Assembly (NCBI GenBank): GCA_050288085.1
Contig: JBNKDD010000107.1
Span: 1-17,505, forward strand
Reading direction: 5' to 3'
DNA length: 17,505 bases
Source of the DNA: JBNKDD01 sp050288085
GTDB taxonomy: Bacteria > Chloroflexota > Anaerolineae > Aggregatilineales > UBA3940
Shown here piece after piece: positions 7,103 through 15,067 of this stretch. A program made the position numbers and the translations under genes. The stretch's first letter is position 1. Every line of letters starts with the position of its first letter. Under the pieces are notes generated by a model. That model searched no databases and was not told the DNA's origin. It worked only from the letters and a program-made list of their open reading frames with translations.

Positions 7103-8527
7103 ATGAGACCGGTATTTCAACTCCTTTCTGATACGCAAAGGACGGCGATCGCCACCGCTGCGTTTGACCTGTTGGAACAAACCGGCGTCATACTGACCGA
7201 GCCGGAAGCCCGCGAACTTCTACACGGGGCCGGGGCATACATCGACGGCGACCGGGTAAAAATGCCCTCTCATTTAGTTGAACAGGCCCTTCAATCCGCC
7301 CCATCGCGCATAGCGATCTATTCCCGTGATGGGCAGACCGCGATGGATTTAGGCGGGTTTAGCGCCTATTTCGGGGCGCATACCGATGCCCCGGATGTTC
7401 TCGATCCCTATACCAACCAGCGGCGGGAATGCCGGGAAGAAGATGTTCGCCGGAACGTCATTCTGATCGATGCCCTGCCCAACATCAGCTACATGACGGT
7501 TTCCGGCCTGGTATCCGATCGGCCCGATCACATCGCCGACCGGGTATCTTTGTCCCTATGCCTGACCCATTCGTCCAAGCCCATCCTGACCATGCCGGTC
7601 GGGCTGTCTGCCCTGCGCAACAGTCGCGAGATGGCAGCAATAGCCGTTGGTGGGGAGGAAGCCCTGCGCCAGAAGCCGATCATGATCGCCTATGCCGAGC
7701 CGGTTTCTCCCCTGCTCCACCCGGATGATTCGATCAAGCGGCTGCTCTACTGTGCCGAGTACCTGATCCCGCTGGTCTATTCCCCCTATGCCGCGATGGG
7801 AGCCACCGCCCCCATGAGCCGCGCAGCGATCATCACCCAACTGTGTGCCGAAACGTTGAGCGGGTTGGTGATCCACCAACTGAAGCAGCCGGGCGCACCC
7901 TACATCTTCGGGGGGATGGCCTCGGTGATGGACATGAAAACGACCATCTTCTCCTACGGAGCACCGGAATTCCAGGCAGGCAACACCCTGATGGCGGAGA
8001 TGGCCCATCATTTTGACCTGCCGAACTTCGGGACGGCGGGTACATCCGATGCCCAGACATTCGACGGGCAGGCCATCGCCGAGGCGACCTCGTCCTGCAT
8101 GATGGCCCATCTGGTCGGAGCCAACCTGATCCACGATGTTGGGCTGCTGGGTAATGCCACCGTTGTCATGCCGGAGATGACCGTCGCCACCAATGAGATC
8201 ATCGGGATGATCCGCCGCATGTTAGCCGGTGTGCCGGTCGAGAAAGATGACCTGGCCCTTGGCCTGATCGACGAGGTCGGTCCCGGCGGACAGTTTGTCA
8301 CCCACCAGCATACCTTGCAGCACTTCCGCGATGTCTGGTATCCTGGCCTGTTCTATCGCAAAGGCGCAAAAGCCTGGGCCGACACCGAACTCACCTTTGA
8401 GCAGAGGGTCAACCGGCAAACCCGCCAGATCATCGACACCCACCAACCTGACAGGTTGCCAGAAGACCGGGCAGCACCGATCAGAAGTATCGTTCTGACA
8501 GCCGAAAAAAGTGAAAAATCGCCATGA
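7103..8527 (+). CDS. MttB superfamily corrinoid methyltransferase, second copy
   Basis: 474 residues, no internal TAG, same architecture as the preceding gene. Shared blocks include LLSDTQ near the N-terminus, AEPVSPL (198-204), GATAPMSRAA (233-242), GAPYIFGG (264-271), GTSDAQTFDGQA (313-324), GANLIHDVG (339-347) and DEVGPGGQF (390-398). It is clearly a diverged paralogue, not a recent duplicate: residues between these blocks differ widely, including the region after GANLIHDVG. The two copies may act on different methylation states of one compound or on different compounds. The start has only a weak ribosome site (ACAGGTGTG about 10 bases upstream). The TGA overlaps the ATG of the proline racemase-like gene by 4 bases, which ties the two products together. 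The carrier corrinoid protein that it would need is not encoded in the window. Confidence 0.9.
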   Translation: MRPVFQLLSDTQRTAIATAAFDLLEQTGVILTEPEARELLHGAGAYIDGDRVKMPSHLVEQALQSAPSRIAIYSRDGQTAMDLGGFSAYFGAHTDAPDVLDPYTNQRRECREEDVRRNVILIDALPNISYMTVSGLVSDRPDHIADRVSLSLCLTHSSKPILTMPVGLSALRNSREMAAIAVGGEEALRQKPIMIAYAEPVSPLLHPDDSIKRLLYCAEYLIPLVYSPYAAMGATAPMSRAAIITQLCAETLSGLVIHQLKQPGAPYIFGGMASVMDMKTTIFSYGAPEFQAGNTLMAEMAHHFDLPNFGTAGTSDAQTFDGQAIAEATSSCMMAHLVGANLIHDVGLLGNATVVMPEMTVATNEIIGMIRRMLAGVPVEKDDLALGLIDEVGPGGQFVTHQHTLQHFRDVWYPGLFYRKGAKAWADTELTFEQRVNRQTRQIIDTHQPDRLPEDRAAPIRSIVLTAEKSEKSP

Positions 8528-9546
8528 AGTTCTCCAGATCGATCTCAACTATCGACTCGCATACGGCAGGCGAAGGCACCCGACTGGTTGTAGGTGGCTT
8601 GCCGCCCATTCCCGGTGAGTCAATGGCCGAGAAACTGGCTTATGCAGAACGTCACTTTCCCTGGCTGCCCGGTTTCCTGCTGCTCGAACCGCGCGGGCAT
8701 AAAGATTTATTCGGTGCGATGCTGGTATCACCTTGCAACCCCGAAGCCGATTTCGGCATCATCTATATGGATAACCAGGGTTATGAACCCATGTGCGGCC
8801 ACGCCACCATCGGAGCGGCGGTGTCCGTGCTTGAGATGGGGATGTCCTATCTAAAAGAACCCGAAACCACCCTGACCTTCGATACTCCAGCCGGGTTGGT
8901 CCGCGCCTGTGCCAGGATCGATGATGGGCGGGTCGCAGCGGTTTCCTTCGACAATGTCCCATCTTTCGTCTACCGGTCAGACGTGATGCTCCAGGTGCCG
9001 GAGATCGGGGAGCTTACCATCGATGTTGTCTTCGGGGGATTGTTCTTTGTTTTTGTGGATGCCCGCCAGCTTCAAATCGACCTGATCCCGGAAAACGCCA
9101 GCCGCTTAGCCAGCCTGGGCATGCGAATCCTCGAAGCCACCAACCAACAGATCAGCGTCTGCCACCCGGAGCTTCCTCACATCAACAAAATCATCGACTT
9201 GAGATTCTACGTCCAACCGTGGCGTGATGGTGCCGACAGCCGGAATGTCGTCATTCTCGGCGACCACATGATCGACCGCTCGCCCTGCGGCACGGGCACA
9301 AGCGCTGAGACAGCCCTCCGTCACGCCAATGGACAACTGGCTATCGGCGAGTCATTCATCACCGAGAGCATCATCGGGACGCGCTTCACCGGTCAGGCTG
9401 TCGAAGAAACACATGTTGGAGCTGGGGATAAATGGTATTCTGCCGTGATCCCCAGGGTTACGGGAAGTGCGTTCGTTACCGGATTCAACCGGTTTGTCCT
9501 GGCTGAGGGCGATCCCTTCCCGCAGGGATTCTTGCTTAACACCTGA
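8524..9546 (+). CDS. Proline racemase / 4-hydroxyproline 2-epimerase family protein
   Basis: 340 residues, the normal family length. Both catalytic cysteines are present in their standard motifs: Cys91 in MCGHATIGAA and Cys255 in DRSPCGTGTSA. Because the second Cys is kept, the protein should be a two-base racemase or epimerase and not a trans-3-hydroxyproline dehydratase, where that position is usually Thr. The start DSHTAGEGTRLV (11-22) is also characteristic. Members invert the alpha carbon of proline or trans-4-hydroxyproline without a cofactor, in the cytoplasm. The ATG overlaps the stop of the second MttB gene by 4 bases, so translation is probably coupled. In this context the likely role is to invert the product of demethylation of a (hydroxy)proline betaine, or an N-methylated intermediate. 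Exact substrate is inference. Confidence 0.9.
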   Translation: MKFSRSISTIDSHTAGEGTRLVVGGLPPIPGESMAEKLAYAERHFPWLPGFLLLEPRGHKDLFGAMLVSPCNPEADFGIIYMDNQGYEPMCGHATIGAAVSVLEMGMSYLKEPETTLTFDTPAGLVRACARIDDGRVAAVSFDNVPSFVYRSDVMLQVPEIGELTIDVVFGGLFFVFVDARQLQIDLIPENASRLASLGMRILEATNQQISVCHPELPHINKIIDLRFYVQPWRDGADSRNVVILGDHMIDRSPCGTGTSAETALRHANGQLAIGESFITESIIGTRFTGQAVEETHVGAGDKWYSAVIPRVTGSAFVTGFNRFVLAEGDPFPQGFLLNT

Positions 9547-9604
9547 TGCAGGTGCCCTCCTTTTTTGACCTCACCCCTGTCCTTGTCATCTATGGGGTGA
9601 GGTC
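9540..9604. terminator. Convergent terminator region: hairpin with T-run plus an 11-bp inverted repeat
   Basis: Rightward, CACCTG (9540-9545) pairs with CAGGTG (9549-9554), then CCCTCC and TTTTTT (9561-9566). Directly after, GACCTCACCCC (9567-9577) and GGGGTGAGGTC (9594-9604) are perfect 11-base arms around 16 bases. The T-run lies before, not after, the larger stem, so that stem is not a textbook intrinsic terminator in either direction. The two together probably end the converging transcripts of the epimerase operon and the dehydrogenase. Confidence 0.55.
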
Positions 9605-9614
9605 GCCTGCGGAA

Positions 9615-10634
9615 CTAATACCCTCGCCGGCGATCCGCTACGTTCAACAGCGGTTCCCCGGCGATAAACCGGTGCAGATTCTCGGCGAATAACTCGGTGG
9701 CACGTTCATCATATCTCGGCGTAAATCCGGCAACATGCGGGCTGATGATAACGTTTGGCAGCTCCCACAGCGGGCTGTCGGGTGGCAAGGGTTCTTCTTC
9801 AAAGACATCCAGCGCAGCCCCGGCAATTTTCCCCTCTTTTAGTGCTTCGATCAGCGCCGCCTCGTCGATCAACTGTCCGCGGCCAACATTGACCAGGATC
9901 GTATGGGGATGCATTGCCTCCAACGCACCGGCATTGATCAGGTGGCGGGTATCGGCAGTGAGCGGTGCCGTTATGACAACGTGATCGCATTCTTTCAGAA
10001 AAGATTTGAGGGCCAGCGGTGGATAGATCCGGTCAGGGATATCACCTTCAGGGTCGCCGATACCGGGCAGCGCGAAACCCTGGCTGGCTAACCGCCGGAC
10101 ATCCCGCTTGATCGCCAATACACGCATCCCAAAAGTCTGTGCAAGCTGCGCAATCCGCCGCCCGATCTGCCCATAACCGATAATCCCTAAAGTTTTGCCG
10201 TAGAGTTCGTCAGGCACGTATCGCTCCCAACGACCTTTTGTCCAGCGATGGTCGGCCTTATCTTCAAACATCCTGGGGATATGATGGGAAAAAGCAAGCA
10301 GTTGGGTAAAGGCATATTCGGCCATCTGGATCGCATGGATGCCGCTGGCGGTGGTAAAGACTACATCACTGTCAGTTAACAGGGGATGGTCGGCGATATG
10401 ATCCAGCCCGGCGGAATGTAACTGCACCCACCGCAGCCGGGGAGCTTCTCCTGGCTGCGGGAGAATATCACGATGCCAGGTGTAGAGCACGTCTAACTCA
10501 CCGATCAGATCGGCAATCTCTTCTGATTTTTCGGTTTTGCGGCAGGTGATCGATAGGCGCGTTGAGACATTCTGAAGCCGGTCGATTAGTTCGGTTGGGA
10601 AATCGAAGGTGATCAGAACGTTAATGGGTTCCAT
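9615..10634 (-). CDS. D-isomer-specific 2-hydroxyacid dehydrogenase (NAD(P)-dependent)
   Basis: 339 residues, typical length. The Rossmann nucleotide-binding motif is GYGQIG (153-158) after LYGKTLGII. The three family catalytic residues are visible: Arg252 in VNVGRGQLIDE, Glu281 in DVFEEEPLP and His300 in ISPHVAGFTP. The HSAGLDHI segment (73-80) resembles the substrate loop of this family, which reduces 2-oxoacids to D-2-hydroxyacids or runs the reverse. The sequence after the Rossmann motif (KRDVRR) has a basic character that may favour NADP over NAD, a weak inference. AAGAGGG lies about 8 bases before the ATG. It is convergent with the MttB-epimerase operon, so it is near but not co-transcribed. 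It could handle a 2-oxoacid from that pathway, but it could equally be unrelated. Confidence 0.9.
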   Translation of the reverse strand: MEPINVLITFDFPTELIDRLQNVSTRLSITCRKTEKSEEIADLIGELDVLYTWHRDILPQPGEAPRLRWVQLHSAGLDHIADHPLLTDSDVVFTTASGIHAIQMAEYAFTQLLAFSHHIPRMFEDKADHRWTKGRWERYVPDELYGKTLGIIGYGQIGRRIAQLAQTFGMRVLAIKRDVRRLASQGFALPGIGDPEGDIPDRIYPPLALKSFLKECDHVVITAPLTADTRHLINAGALEAMHPHTILVNVGRGQLIDEAALIEALKEGKIAGAALDVFEEEPLPPDSPLWELPNVIISPHVAGFTPRYDERATELFAENLHRFIAGEPLLNVADRRRGY

Positions 10635-10672
10635 CGGGCTGCCCTCTTCTCTTGGATAGGAAATATGCGCCT

Positions 10673-10678
10673 ATTATA
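10673..10678 (-). promoter_or_regulatory. Possible -10 box for the dehydrogenase gene
   Basis: On the minus strand TATAAT (10678-10673) is a perfect -10 hexamer 38 bases before the ATG at 10634. No good -35 is present at 16-18 bases. The remaining 10679-10775 spacer holds nothing else I can support. Confidence 0.35.
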
Positions 10679-10775
10679 ACCTGAGTTCGGGATAAACTTG
10701 CACCGGCAGCGGGGCCTGCGTATGCTTGGGTTCAACAATAGTTTTGATGCTTTTCGTGGATAGGGAAAACACGCC

Positions 10776-11627
10776 ATGACAAACGACCGTGCGAAACAAA
10801 TGGGTGCCGCGCAGCAAACGCTTGAAAATGCCCTGCGGATGCGGTGGGAAAAAAGCGCAGCGGCAGCAGTTGAGGTGCTGACTGAGGCCATTAACCGGCT
10901 TCAAGACCGGCCCGAACTGCTTGTCGAGCGTGGAATCATGTTTCGCGCATTGGGGGATATGGCAAGTGCGTTGGCGGATTTTGAACCGGGGATTGCGGTA
11001 TTTGCAGAACGGCAGACAACCCTAAACTTATCGCGGGTAATCGCGATGTATGCGGATGGGCTTGTATTTCGGGCGTGTACATACCTGGCGCAGGGGGCCG
11101 TTGATGCGGCTCAGTCTGATGTTCTGGCACTGCTGGCGGCGGGTGATCCGAAGTTTCAGCTTCAGAAAATTCAGCGCCATCCTGATGATGTTCGGCAGGC
11201 TGAAGCCGATTGTGAATCCGTGTTGGATCAACCGTGGGGCTGTATGCTGCGCGGGGCACTGCGAATTGCCCGGTGCGAATGGGATGGCGCGGTAGCAGAT
11301 TTTGAACGCATGGCGGCACTTGGTAGCGCAGATTACGCAGAAATTACCGCGAAACAGCTGGATGTGGTCACCCATTTTAGTAAACCTGTAGGTGATGTGA
11401 TTCCGTCATGGCGCTATGACTTGATGGACGAGGGCGTGACGTATTGCTCCCTCAGTTTCGATCAGGACGCCAGAGTAGGTACGGTATGCACGTATAGTCG
11501 TACAACGCGCATAACACGTGACATCACGGATCTCGACGCCGCCAGGGCTGAGATCGAAGCAGATGGTTGGATGCAGGTGGCACGGCAGAATATGCGCGAA
11601 ATCATCTCGGTATACTACCAAAAGTGA
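10776..11627 (+). CDS. TPR-like repeat protein of unknown function
   Basis: 283 residues, no signal peptide and no membrane segment, so cytoplasmic. Residues about 28-75 read as TPR-type helical repeats (AVEVLTEAINRL, then LLVERGIMFRALGDMASALADFE) and a further repeat fits at 156-180 (LRGALRIARCEWDGAVADFERM). A middle part (about 100-150) is helical but less regular. The last 70 residues (from about 220) are not TPR-like and contain VTYCSLSFDQ and the C-terminal VYYQK; I do not recognise this domain. The protein likely binds a partner protein. The gene is divergent from the dehydrogenase and has only a weak ribosome site (AGGGAAAA). No terminator is obvious after it. Function unknown. Confidence 0.7.
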   Translation: MTNDRAKQMGAAQQTLENALRMRWEKSAAAAVEVLTEAINRLQDRPELLVERGIMFRALGDMASALADFEPGIAVFAERQTTLNLSRVIAMYADGLVFRACTYLAQGAVDAAQSDVLALLAAGDPKFQLQKIQRHPDDVRQAEADCESVLDQPWGCMLRGALRIARCEWDGAVADFERMAALGSADYAEITAKQLDVVTHFSKPVGDVIPSWRYDLMDEGVTYCSLSFDQDARVGTVCTYSRTTRITRDITDLDAARAEIEADGWMQVARQNMREIISVYYQK

Positions 11628-11729
11628 GTGGAAAGGACAGCAGAATCAGTTATCCCGAATATAGTCTTTAATTTCTGCAATCCACTCAATGATGGTATGA
11701 TGAGTTTAGTATCTAGAAAAACGCAGGTT

Positions 11730-11778
11730 GTAGGGGCACTCCGTGAAGCGCCCAGGGCGGATCGCGATCCACCCCTAC
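11730..11778. repeat. Short palindromic repeat element
   Basis: GTAGGGG (11730-11736) and CCCCTAC (11772-11778) are perfect inverted ends of a 49-base element, and its right part holds the perfect 12-base palindrome GGATCGCGATCC (11759-11770). Elements with GTAGGGGC ... CCCCTAC ends and a GATCGC core are common dispersed repeats in several Chloroflexota and cyanobacterial genomes, as far as I recall. The rest of the 11628-11881 gap shows no other supported feature. Confidence 0.55.
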
Positions 11779-11881
11779 GGCGATGATTTATGGATAGGCT
11801 CTTGACGATTGATGGAACCTTTGCGGAATTTTCGCCGTCTATATGAATGATAACCTGATTAAGAGGAGAGGTGTCATTACA

Positions 11882-12916
11882 ATGAAGAAGAGATTGTTAA
11901 TTGCCGGATTGATTATATCAGCATTAGTACTGGTCGCTTGTAGCGGCGCTCGCAGCGAGGCGGCTCAGGCCCCTATGCCTGGAGCCTTCCCGTCTGAGCC
12001 TGACGCTGTTTTTGCCGAGCGGGCGGTTGAGCAGGGTTATATTATGGAGGAGGCCGAATCCTTCGCCATGGAAGAACCTGCATTAGCCCCTGCCATGGAC
12101 GGCGGGGTCGGGGGAGCAGCCCCGAATGGGACCAACATTGACGTGGCTCAGGCCGTCGATACAGGCGTTGAGCAGCAAGAGCGGTTAATTATCCGCAACG
12201 GTAATCTCACCCTGATCGTGGAAGACACGCGAGCCACGCAGGACGAAATCGAGCAAATGGTCAAGGAGCTGGCCGGTGAGGGCGCATTTATTGTATCCCG
12301 CAATGAATATAGCAGCGGCAATGAGCGAATGCCCTACATCGAGATGCAGATTCGCGTCCCGGCCACCCAATTTGACACAGTAATGGATCGGATGGCGGAG
12401 ATGGCGGTTGAAGTCTCCAATCGCAATGAATCCGGCCAGGATGTGACCGAAGAATACGTCGATCTTCAGGCCCGTCTGGGAAGTCTGGAAGCAGCCCGTG
12501 AGCGCTTGCAGGAAATCATGGAGAATGCCCAGACAACGGAGGATTTACTCCAGGCCGAACAGCAGCTTACCCAGCGCGAAGCCGAGATCGAATCGATCAA
12601 GGGGAGGATGCAATACCTTTCTGAATCGGCTCGCCTGTCGAGCATCTACATTTCATTGCAGCCCTATGTTCTCAGCCAGCCATCCGATAATACCTGGCGT
12701 CCAGCCGAAACCTTCCGTCTTGCGCTGAGGGATTTTGTCAGGAGCCTGCGGAACTTTGGTGACTTTGCCATCCGTTCATCAATTGTCTGTCTGCCCTGGA
12801 TATTAGTATTCGGTGCGATCATTTATGGGATCGTGCGGTTGGTGCTGTGGCGTGTACGTATCCGCCGGGAAAAGAAGGCTGCCTCGGCCATCCCACCAGA
12901 GGATGAAGAAGCCTAA
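11882..12916 (+). CDS. DUF4349 domain lipoprotein
   Basis: 344 residues from the ATG at 11882, which has AAGAGGAGAGG ending 10 bases upstream; an in-frame ATG at 11843 has no ribosome site and would spoil the signal sequence. Residues 1-20 are a lipoprotein signal with lipobox LVAC and acceptor Cys20. A loose acidic linker (about 25-105) precedes the DUF4349 domain (about 112-290), which starts RLIIRNGNLTLIVEDT and contains the EEYVDLQARL block. A coiled coil runs about 193-246, and a membrane helix lies at about 299-322 with a short basic then acidic cytoplasmic tail. So the domain is on the outer face of the membrane, tethered at both ends. The family is widespread but has no established function; its coiled-coil and membrane layout suggests envelope organisation. 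Single-gene unit with its own terminator. Confidence 0.88.
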   Translation: MKKRLLIAGLIISALVLVACSGARSEAAQAPMPGAFPSEPDAVFAERAVEQGYIMEEAESFAMEEPALAPAMDGGVGGAAPNGTNIDVAQAVDTGVEQQERLIIRNGNLTLIVEDTRATQDEIEQMVKELAGEGAFIVSRNEYSSGNERMPYIEMQIRVPATQFDTVMDRMAEMAVEVSNRNESGQDVTEEYVDLQARLGSLEAARERLQEIMENAQTTEDLLQAEQQLTQREAEIESIKGRMQYLSESARLSSIYISLQPYVLSQPSDNTWRPAETFRLALRDFVRSLRNFGDFAIRSSIVCLPWILVFGAIIYGIVRLVLWRVRIRREKKAASAIPPEDEEA

Positions 12917-12940
12917 AACCAGACATAATCCGGTGATAAG

Positions 12941-12971
12941 GGGCGCGGTGTATAGACACTGCGCCCTTTTT
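12941..12971 (+). terminator. Rho-independent terminator after the DUF4349 gene
   Basis: GGGCGCGGTGT (12941-12951) pairs with ACACTGCGCCC (12956-12966) around ATAG, with a single G-U pair, and is followed by TTTTT. It sits 24 bases after the stop. Confidence 0.88.
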
Positions 12972-13092
12972 CTTGACAAGCCAGGTATGTTTTTGGTTTT
13001 GATGCCACCTGCACTTGCGCCAATGTTTTTCCCGTGCTACTGTACAATCGATTGAGTCACCCGCTTTTTATTTATGTACAAGGTGTCGGGCA

Positions 13093-14202
13093 ATGCCAGC
13101 ACGAGAACCAATACCAGACGATAGTAACCCTAACCTTTCACTGAGCCGCAATCCAATTGTGTGGAAGCTGTACATAATTGTGGCTATAGGCTTCATGCTA
13201 GGCTTAACAGCGCATACGTCATCCCGGCAGGTCGCCGAGGCCCAGACCTGTGATTCTGATGGCATCTGCGATGCCTCCGAAAATGATTCGACTTGTAGTG
13301 CCGATTGCGAATGCAACCAGAATGGCATCTGCGAAGCAAACCGGGAACATTATCTTTCCTGCCCGGCGGACTGCCCTTCTCCAGGGGTCTGTGGTGATGG
13401 TGTTTGCGATGGAGAGGAAGACTACCAGAACTGTTTCCTGGATTGCCTCCCCCCCACCCCCACCCGGTCGGCAACCCGGACGCCCACCCATACCCCGGTA
13501 GGAGGTGAAGAGCCTTCTCCGACCGCTTCGCCGACGGCTACGGCCACAGCCACATCGTCTCCGACAGTTCCACCGACCGAAACAGATGAATCCGCGACCG
13601 AGTCGCCGGAACCAACCGAAACAAACACACCGCTGCCGCCGCCCACCGACGTACCGGCTACACCCACTCAGGAATCGGTTGAGGAAGCGATACCGGCAGT
13701 ACAGCCGACTTCCACGCCGATCACCCCTGTCATGAGCTGCAATATTGTTGGAACGGACGATGTCCGCGATGTGATCCGCTCGTCGGTGGTTGACAGCACC
13801 AACAATGCTTCGGTCACCTGGGTGCTCTGCAACGATGCTCCCCCTGAGCGTTGTCTGCCGATTGTGCCCAGCGAACGAGTCATGGAGAACCTGTCGGCGG
13901 TGCGCCTGGTCGATTGTGATGCGAGTGGGGAATGCTCGGAGTTCACCCCGGTCGAGTCTACTGAACAACAATTATGCTTCCAGCCGGTATCTGGCGATGC
14001 TATGCTTGATTGCACCAACGGCTGCGCGCTGGCAATTGAATCTTCCCGCCCGCTGATCATGGGGAATGTGCCGCTCTGGGTTATCCTGCTGGGCGCTGTC
14101 CCGCTCGGTCTGGGCATTTTCGGCCTGATTGTCTTTTTGCTCTCAACGCGCAAAGGACCGGAAGAAGAAGGAGATAGTTACAATCAGGACTTCAGATTCT
14201 AG
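13093..14202 (+). CDS. Cys-rich, Pro/Thr-stalked membrane surface protein A (paralogue of 15823-16716)
   Basis: 369 residues from the ATG at 13093 (AAGGTG seven bases upstream; an earlier in-frame ATG at 13015 lacks a ribosome site). A hydrophobic stretch (22-40) followed by AEA-Q (48-51) looks like a signal peptide with an A-x-A cleavage site. Three small Cys modules follow at 53-72, 74-94 and 100-118, of form C-x4-5-C-x8-9-C-x2-3-C, the third being CGDGVC ... NCFLDC. Then a Pro/Thr/Ser-rich stalk (119-213), a Cys-containing domain (216-312) and a C-terminal membrane helix (about 325-351) with a short charged tail. The layout is a stalked extracellular receptor or adhesin-like protein. The acidic CGDG modules might bind calcium, like other small Cys/Asp-rich repeats; this is inference. 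No known function. Confidence 0.8.
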   Translation: MPAREPIPDDSNPNLSLSRNPIVWKLYIIVAIGFMLGLTAHTSSRQVAEAQTCDSDGICDASENDSTCSADCECNQNGICEANREHYLSCPADCPSPGVCGDGVCDGEEDYQNCFLDCLPPTPTRSATRTPTHTPVGGEEPSPTASPTATATATSSPTVPPTETDESATESPEPTETNTPLPPPTDVPATPTQESVEEAIPAVQPTSTPITPVMSCNIVGTDDVRDVIRSSVVDSTNNASVTWVLCNDAPPERCLPIVPSERVMENLSAVRLVDCDASGECSEFTPVESTEQQLCFQPVSGDAMLDCTNGCALAIESSRPLIMGNVPLWVILLGAVPLGLGIFGLIVFLLSTRKGPEEEGDSYNQDFRF

Positions 14203-14215
14203 AAAACCGTACACT

Positions 14216-15058
14216 ATGTTCAACATTGGCAATATCGAGATCGAGTTGCTCAACGATGGGCGCATCTGGGTTGATACAGGTGGCCCATTTGGTACCGTGC
14301 CCAAAGTATTGTGGTCAAAATTCTATACCACTGACTCCGAAGGTTTCGTCCCGATGGATCATAACTGCTTGCTGGTTCGAGCAGGCGAAAAGATCATTCT
14401 GGTTGATACCGGTCATGGGACGAAGCTGACTCAGAAACAAATCGAAAAACATCTCAGGCTGGAGCGCCCCGAAGGGGATATTGTCGCGGGGTTGGCACAA
14501 CGTGGTATTGCCCCCGAAGATGTCGATCTGGTGATCAATACCCACCTGCATGCCGATCACTGTGGGGGAAACACCCGGTACGAGGGAGAGCAGATTGTCC
14601 CCACCTTCCCCAATGCCGAGTATTGGGTTCAACGGCTGGAATATGCGGATGCCGCTTTTCCAAACGAGCGCACGCAGGCAACCTATCGCGCTGCCAATTT
14701 CGCCTCGCTTTACGAGTCGGGGCAGGTGCGTCTGCTGGACGGCAATACGGACGTGATCCCCGGCATGCGATGTGTGGTGACCCCCGGACATACCAGGGCA
14801 CACCAGAGCATTGTTTTTGAGCAAGACGGACAGGCCGCCCTGTACGTTGCCGATATGGCGACCTACGCCGTACATTTTGCCCGGTTAGCCTGGCTGACAG
14901 CCTATGACGTAGAGCCTCTGGTTAACCTCGAAACCAAGCGAAACTGGCAGCGTTGGGCGGTAGAACGGGATGCGATCCTGATCTTTGAGCATGATCCTCT
15001 CACGCCAGTTGGCCGTTTGATACCGGGTGAGAAACCTGAAATCATCCCTATCGATTAA
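14216..15058 (+). CDS. Metallo-beta-lactamase-fold hydrolase (lactonase-like)
   Basis: 280 residues. The full set of metal ligands of the two-zinc (or iron-zinc) MBL fold is visible: HLHADH (His110, His112, Asp114, His115), His192 in TPGHT, Asp213 in VADM and His259 in FEHD. This arrangement is that of the AHL-lactonase-like branch rather than of glyoxalase II or RNase Z. The family hydrolyses lactones, thioesters or phosphoesters; the substrate cannot be read from sequence. The ATG at 14216 lies 13 bases after the stop of the Cys-rich protein A and has no clear ribosome site, so translation may be coupled to the upstream gene; the open frame continues upstream to 14129 but inside that gene. 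surE follows after 9 bases. No signal peptide, so cytoplasmic. Confidence 0.85.
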   Translation: MFNIGNIEIELLNDGRIWVDTGGPFGTVPKVLWSKFYTTDSEGFVPMDHNCLLVRAGEKIILVDTGHGTKLTQKQIEKHLRLERPEGDIVAGLAQRGIAPEDVDLVINTHLHADHCGGNTRYEGEQIVPTFPNAEYWVQRLEYADAAFPNERTQATYRAANFASLYESGQVRLLDGNTDVIPGMRCVVTPGHTRAHQSIVFEQDGQAALYVADMATYAVHFARLAWLTAYDVEPLVNLETKRNWQRWAVERDAILIFEHDPLTPVGRLIPGEKPEIIPID

Positions 15059-15067
15059 TGGATAACT

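Noticed and set aside
5478..8527. Pyrrolysine coding in the MttB genes
   Set aside because: Both frames run full length with no in-frame TAG, so they belong to the non-pyrrolysine branch.
8524..9546. trans-3-hydroxyproline dehydratase
   Set aside because: That branch usually has Thr at the second catalytic position; here both Cys91 and Cys255 are present.
13219..13971. 250-codon open frame on the minus strand inside Cys-rich protein A
   Set aside because: The opposite frame has a signal peptide, Cys modules and membrane helix. This one is an Arg/Gly-rich shadow of a Pro/Thr-coding region.
14129..14215. Extended start for the MBL hydrolase
   Set aside because: It would lie inside the upstream membrane helix-coding region and adds a basic tail absent from the MBL fold; the ATG at 14216 begins the first beta strand.
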